DNA of 60,000 bases from Symsagittifera roscoffensis. Its lineage: Eukaryota; Xenacoelomorpha; Acoela; Convolutidae. The stretch covers positions 2,482,001 to 2,542,000 of the forward strand of contig NC_087068.1 of NCBI RefSeq assembly GCF_963678635.1, given 5' to 3'. Under the pieces are notes generated by a model, which ran no database searches, was not told the origin of the DNA, and was given only the letters and a program-made list of their open reading frames with translations. A program made the translations under genes and the position numbers. Shown piece after piece: positions 59,594-60,000 of this stretch. Within the stretch, counting starts at the first letter, position 1. Each line of letters begins with the position of its first letter.

Positions 59594-60000
59594 GTATGTG
59601 TTATTAGACCCCTTATGATTTAGTATGCTTATTTAAAACAATCAGCCGACTTTTTATTCATATTAAACTGAATTCAAATTGAAACGCGTCAGACCATAGT
59701 AGTCGCTAAGTTGGCATTGCGTCAAAAACCGAAGTTGACTCACTTAAAGCTTCACAGCTGCTTTTCGAGTTGTTGTGAGCGACCAATGGCATAGGGAACA
59801 TTGATCGGACTCTTTTTGAAAGTTTTGATCTAAACAGAATTTTTGAACAAGACTGTTCGTATAAAGGAGCGAAACGTTGAGTACTTTTAATGCGCTCTCA
59901 ACGTAGTTAATCAACTTTAACTTTGCCAGTTTTGACTTTACTAGTTTATAAATGATCAAAACTGCTCAGGAAACTATGGATTTTCTGGCTGCCCTTTAAA
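59594..60000 (+). other. Start of next ENaC intron
   Basis: Follows donor GTATGT at 59594; no further exon is seen before the window ends. Confidence 0.55.

Overview
The window is AT-rich eukaryotic DNA, most likely from an invertebrate animal. Coding sequence is broken by short-consensus introns (GT...AG), there is an animal-type degenerin/ENaC channel gene and a CAP/SCP secretory-protein gene, and the rest is dense with transposable elements typical of invertebrate genomes. I cannot name the species. A 200-base run of N (30279-30478) is an assembly gap.

Layout. 0.2-7.4 kb: a virus-like (Polinton/adintovirus-type) protein-primed DNA polymerase B gene with one intron. It is preceded by a 198-bp tandem duplication carrying four E2F-like sites, and a broken ORF with a nuclear localisation signal lies upstream. 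7.9-13.8 kb: debris of a second, different polymerase B lineage on the plus strand, interleaved with a minus-strand coding segment reiterated in up to four copies. 14.1-20.7 kb, minus strand: a spliced CAP-domain gene that no single long ORF reveals. I assembled it from splice sites with matching phases and the CAP signatures. 21.1-28.9 kb, minus strand: phase-linked exons of one or more unknown genes, interrupted by a decayed Ty3/gypsy element (23.5-27.2 kb). 30.5-41.2 kb: copies of one repeat family, one partly inverted into a foldback, each carrying an array of CCAAT boxes and the same small ORFs. Between two copies sits a degenerate reverse transcriptase with a C-terminal Cys/His plus nuclease-like region (33.5-36.9 kb). 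41.2-50 kb: orphan exons and ORFs of unknown function, several broken, plus short-motif fields.

50.66-60 kb, plus strand: three exons of a degenerin/ENaC channel with an LDL-receptor class A module, running off the right edge. Its first visible intron holds an almost complete gypsy element with 215-bp LTRs that lacks its integrase core, a minus-strand coding relic, and a 942-bp terminal-inverted-repeat element. The next intron holds a 276-bp foldback element.

Host genes recognised with confidence are the CAP protein and the ENaC/LDLa channel. The polymerase B gene is the best-preserved mobile-element gene. Everything else is decayed element sequence or orphan coding sequence that I describe but cannot name.
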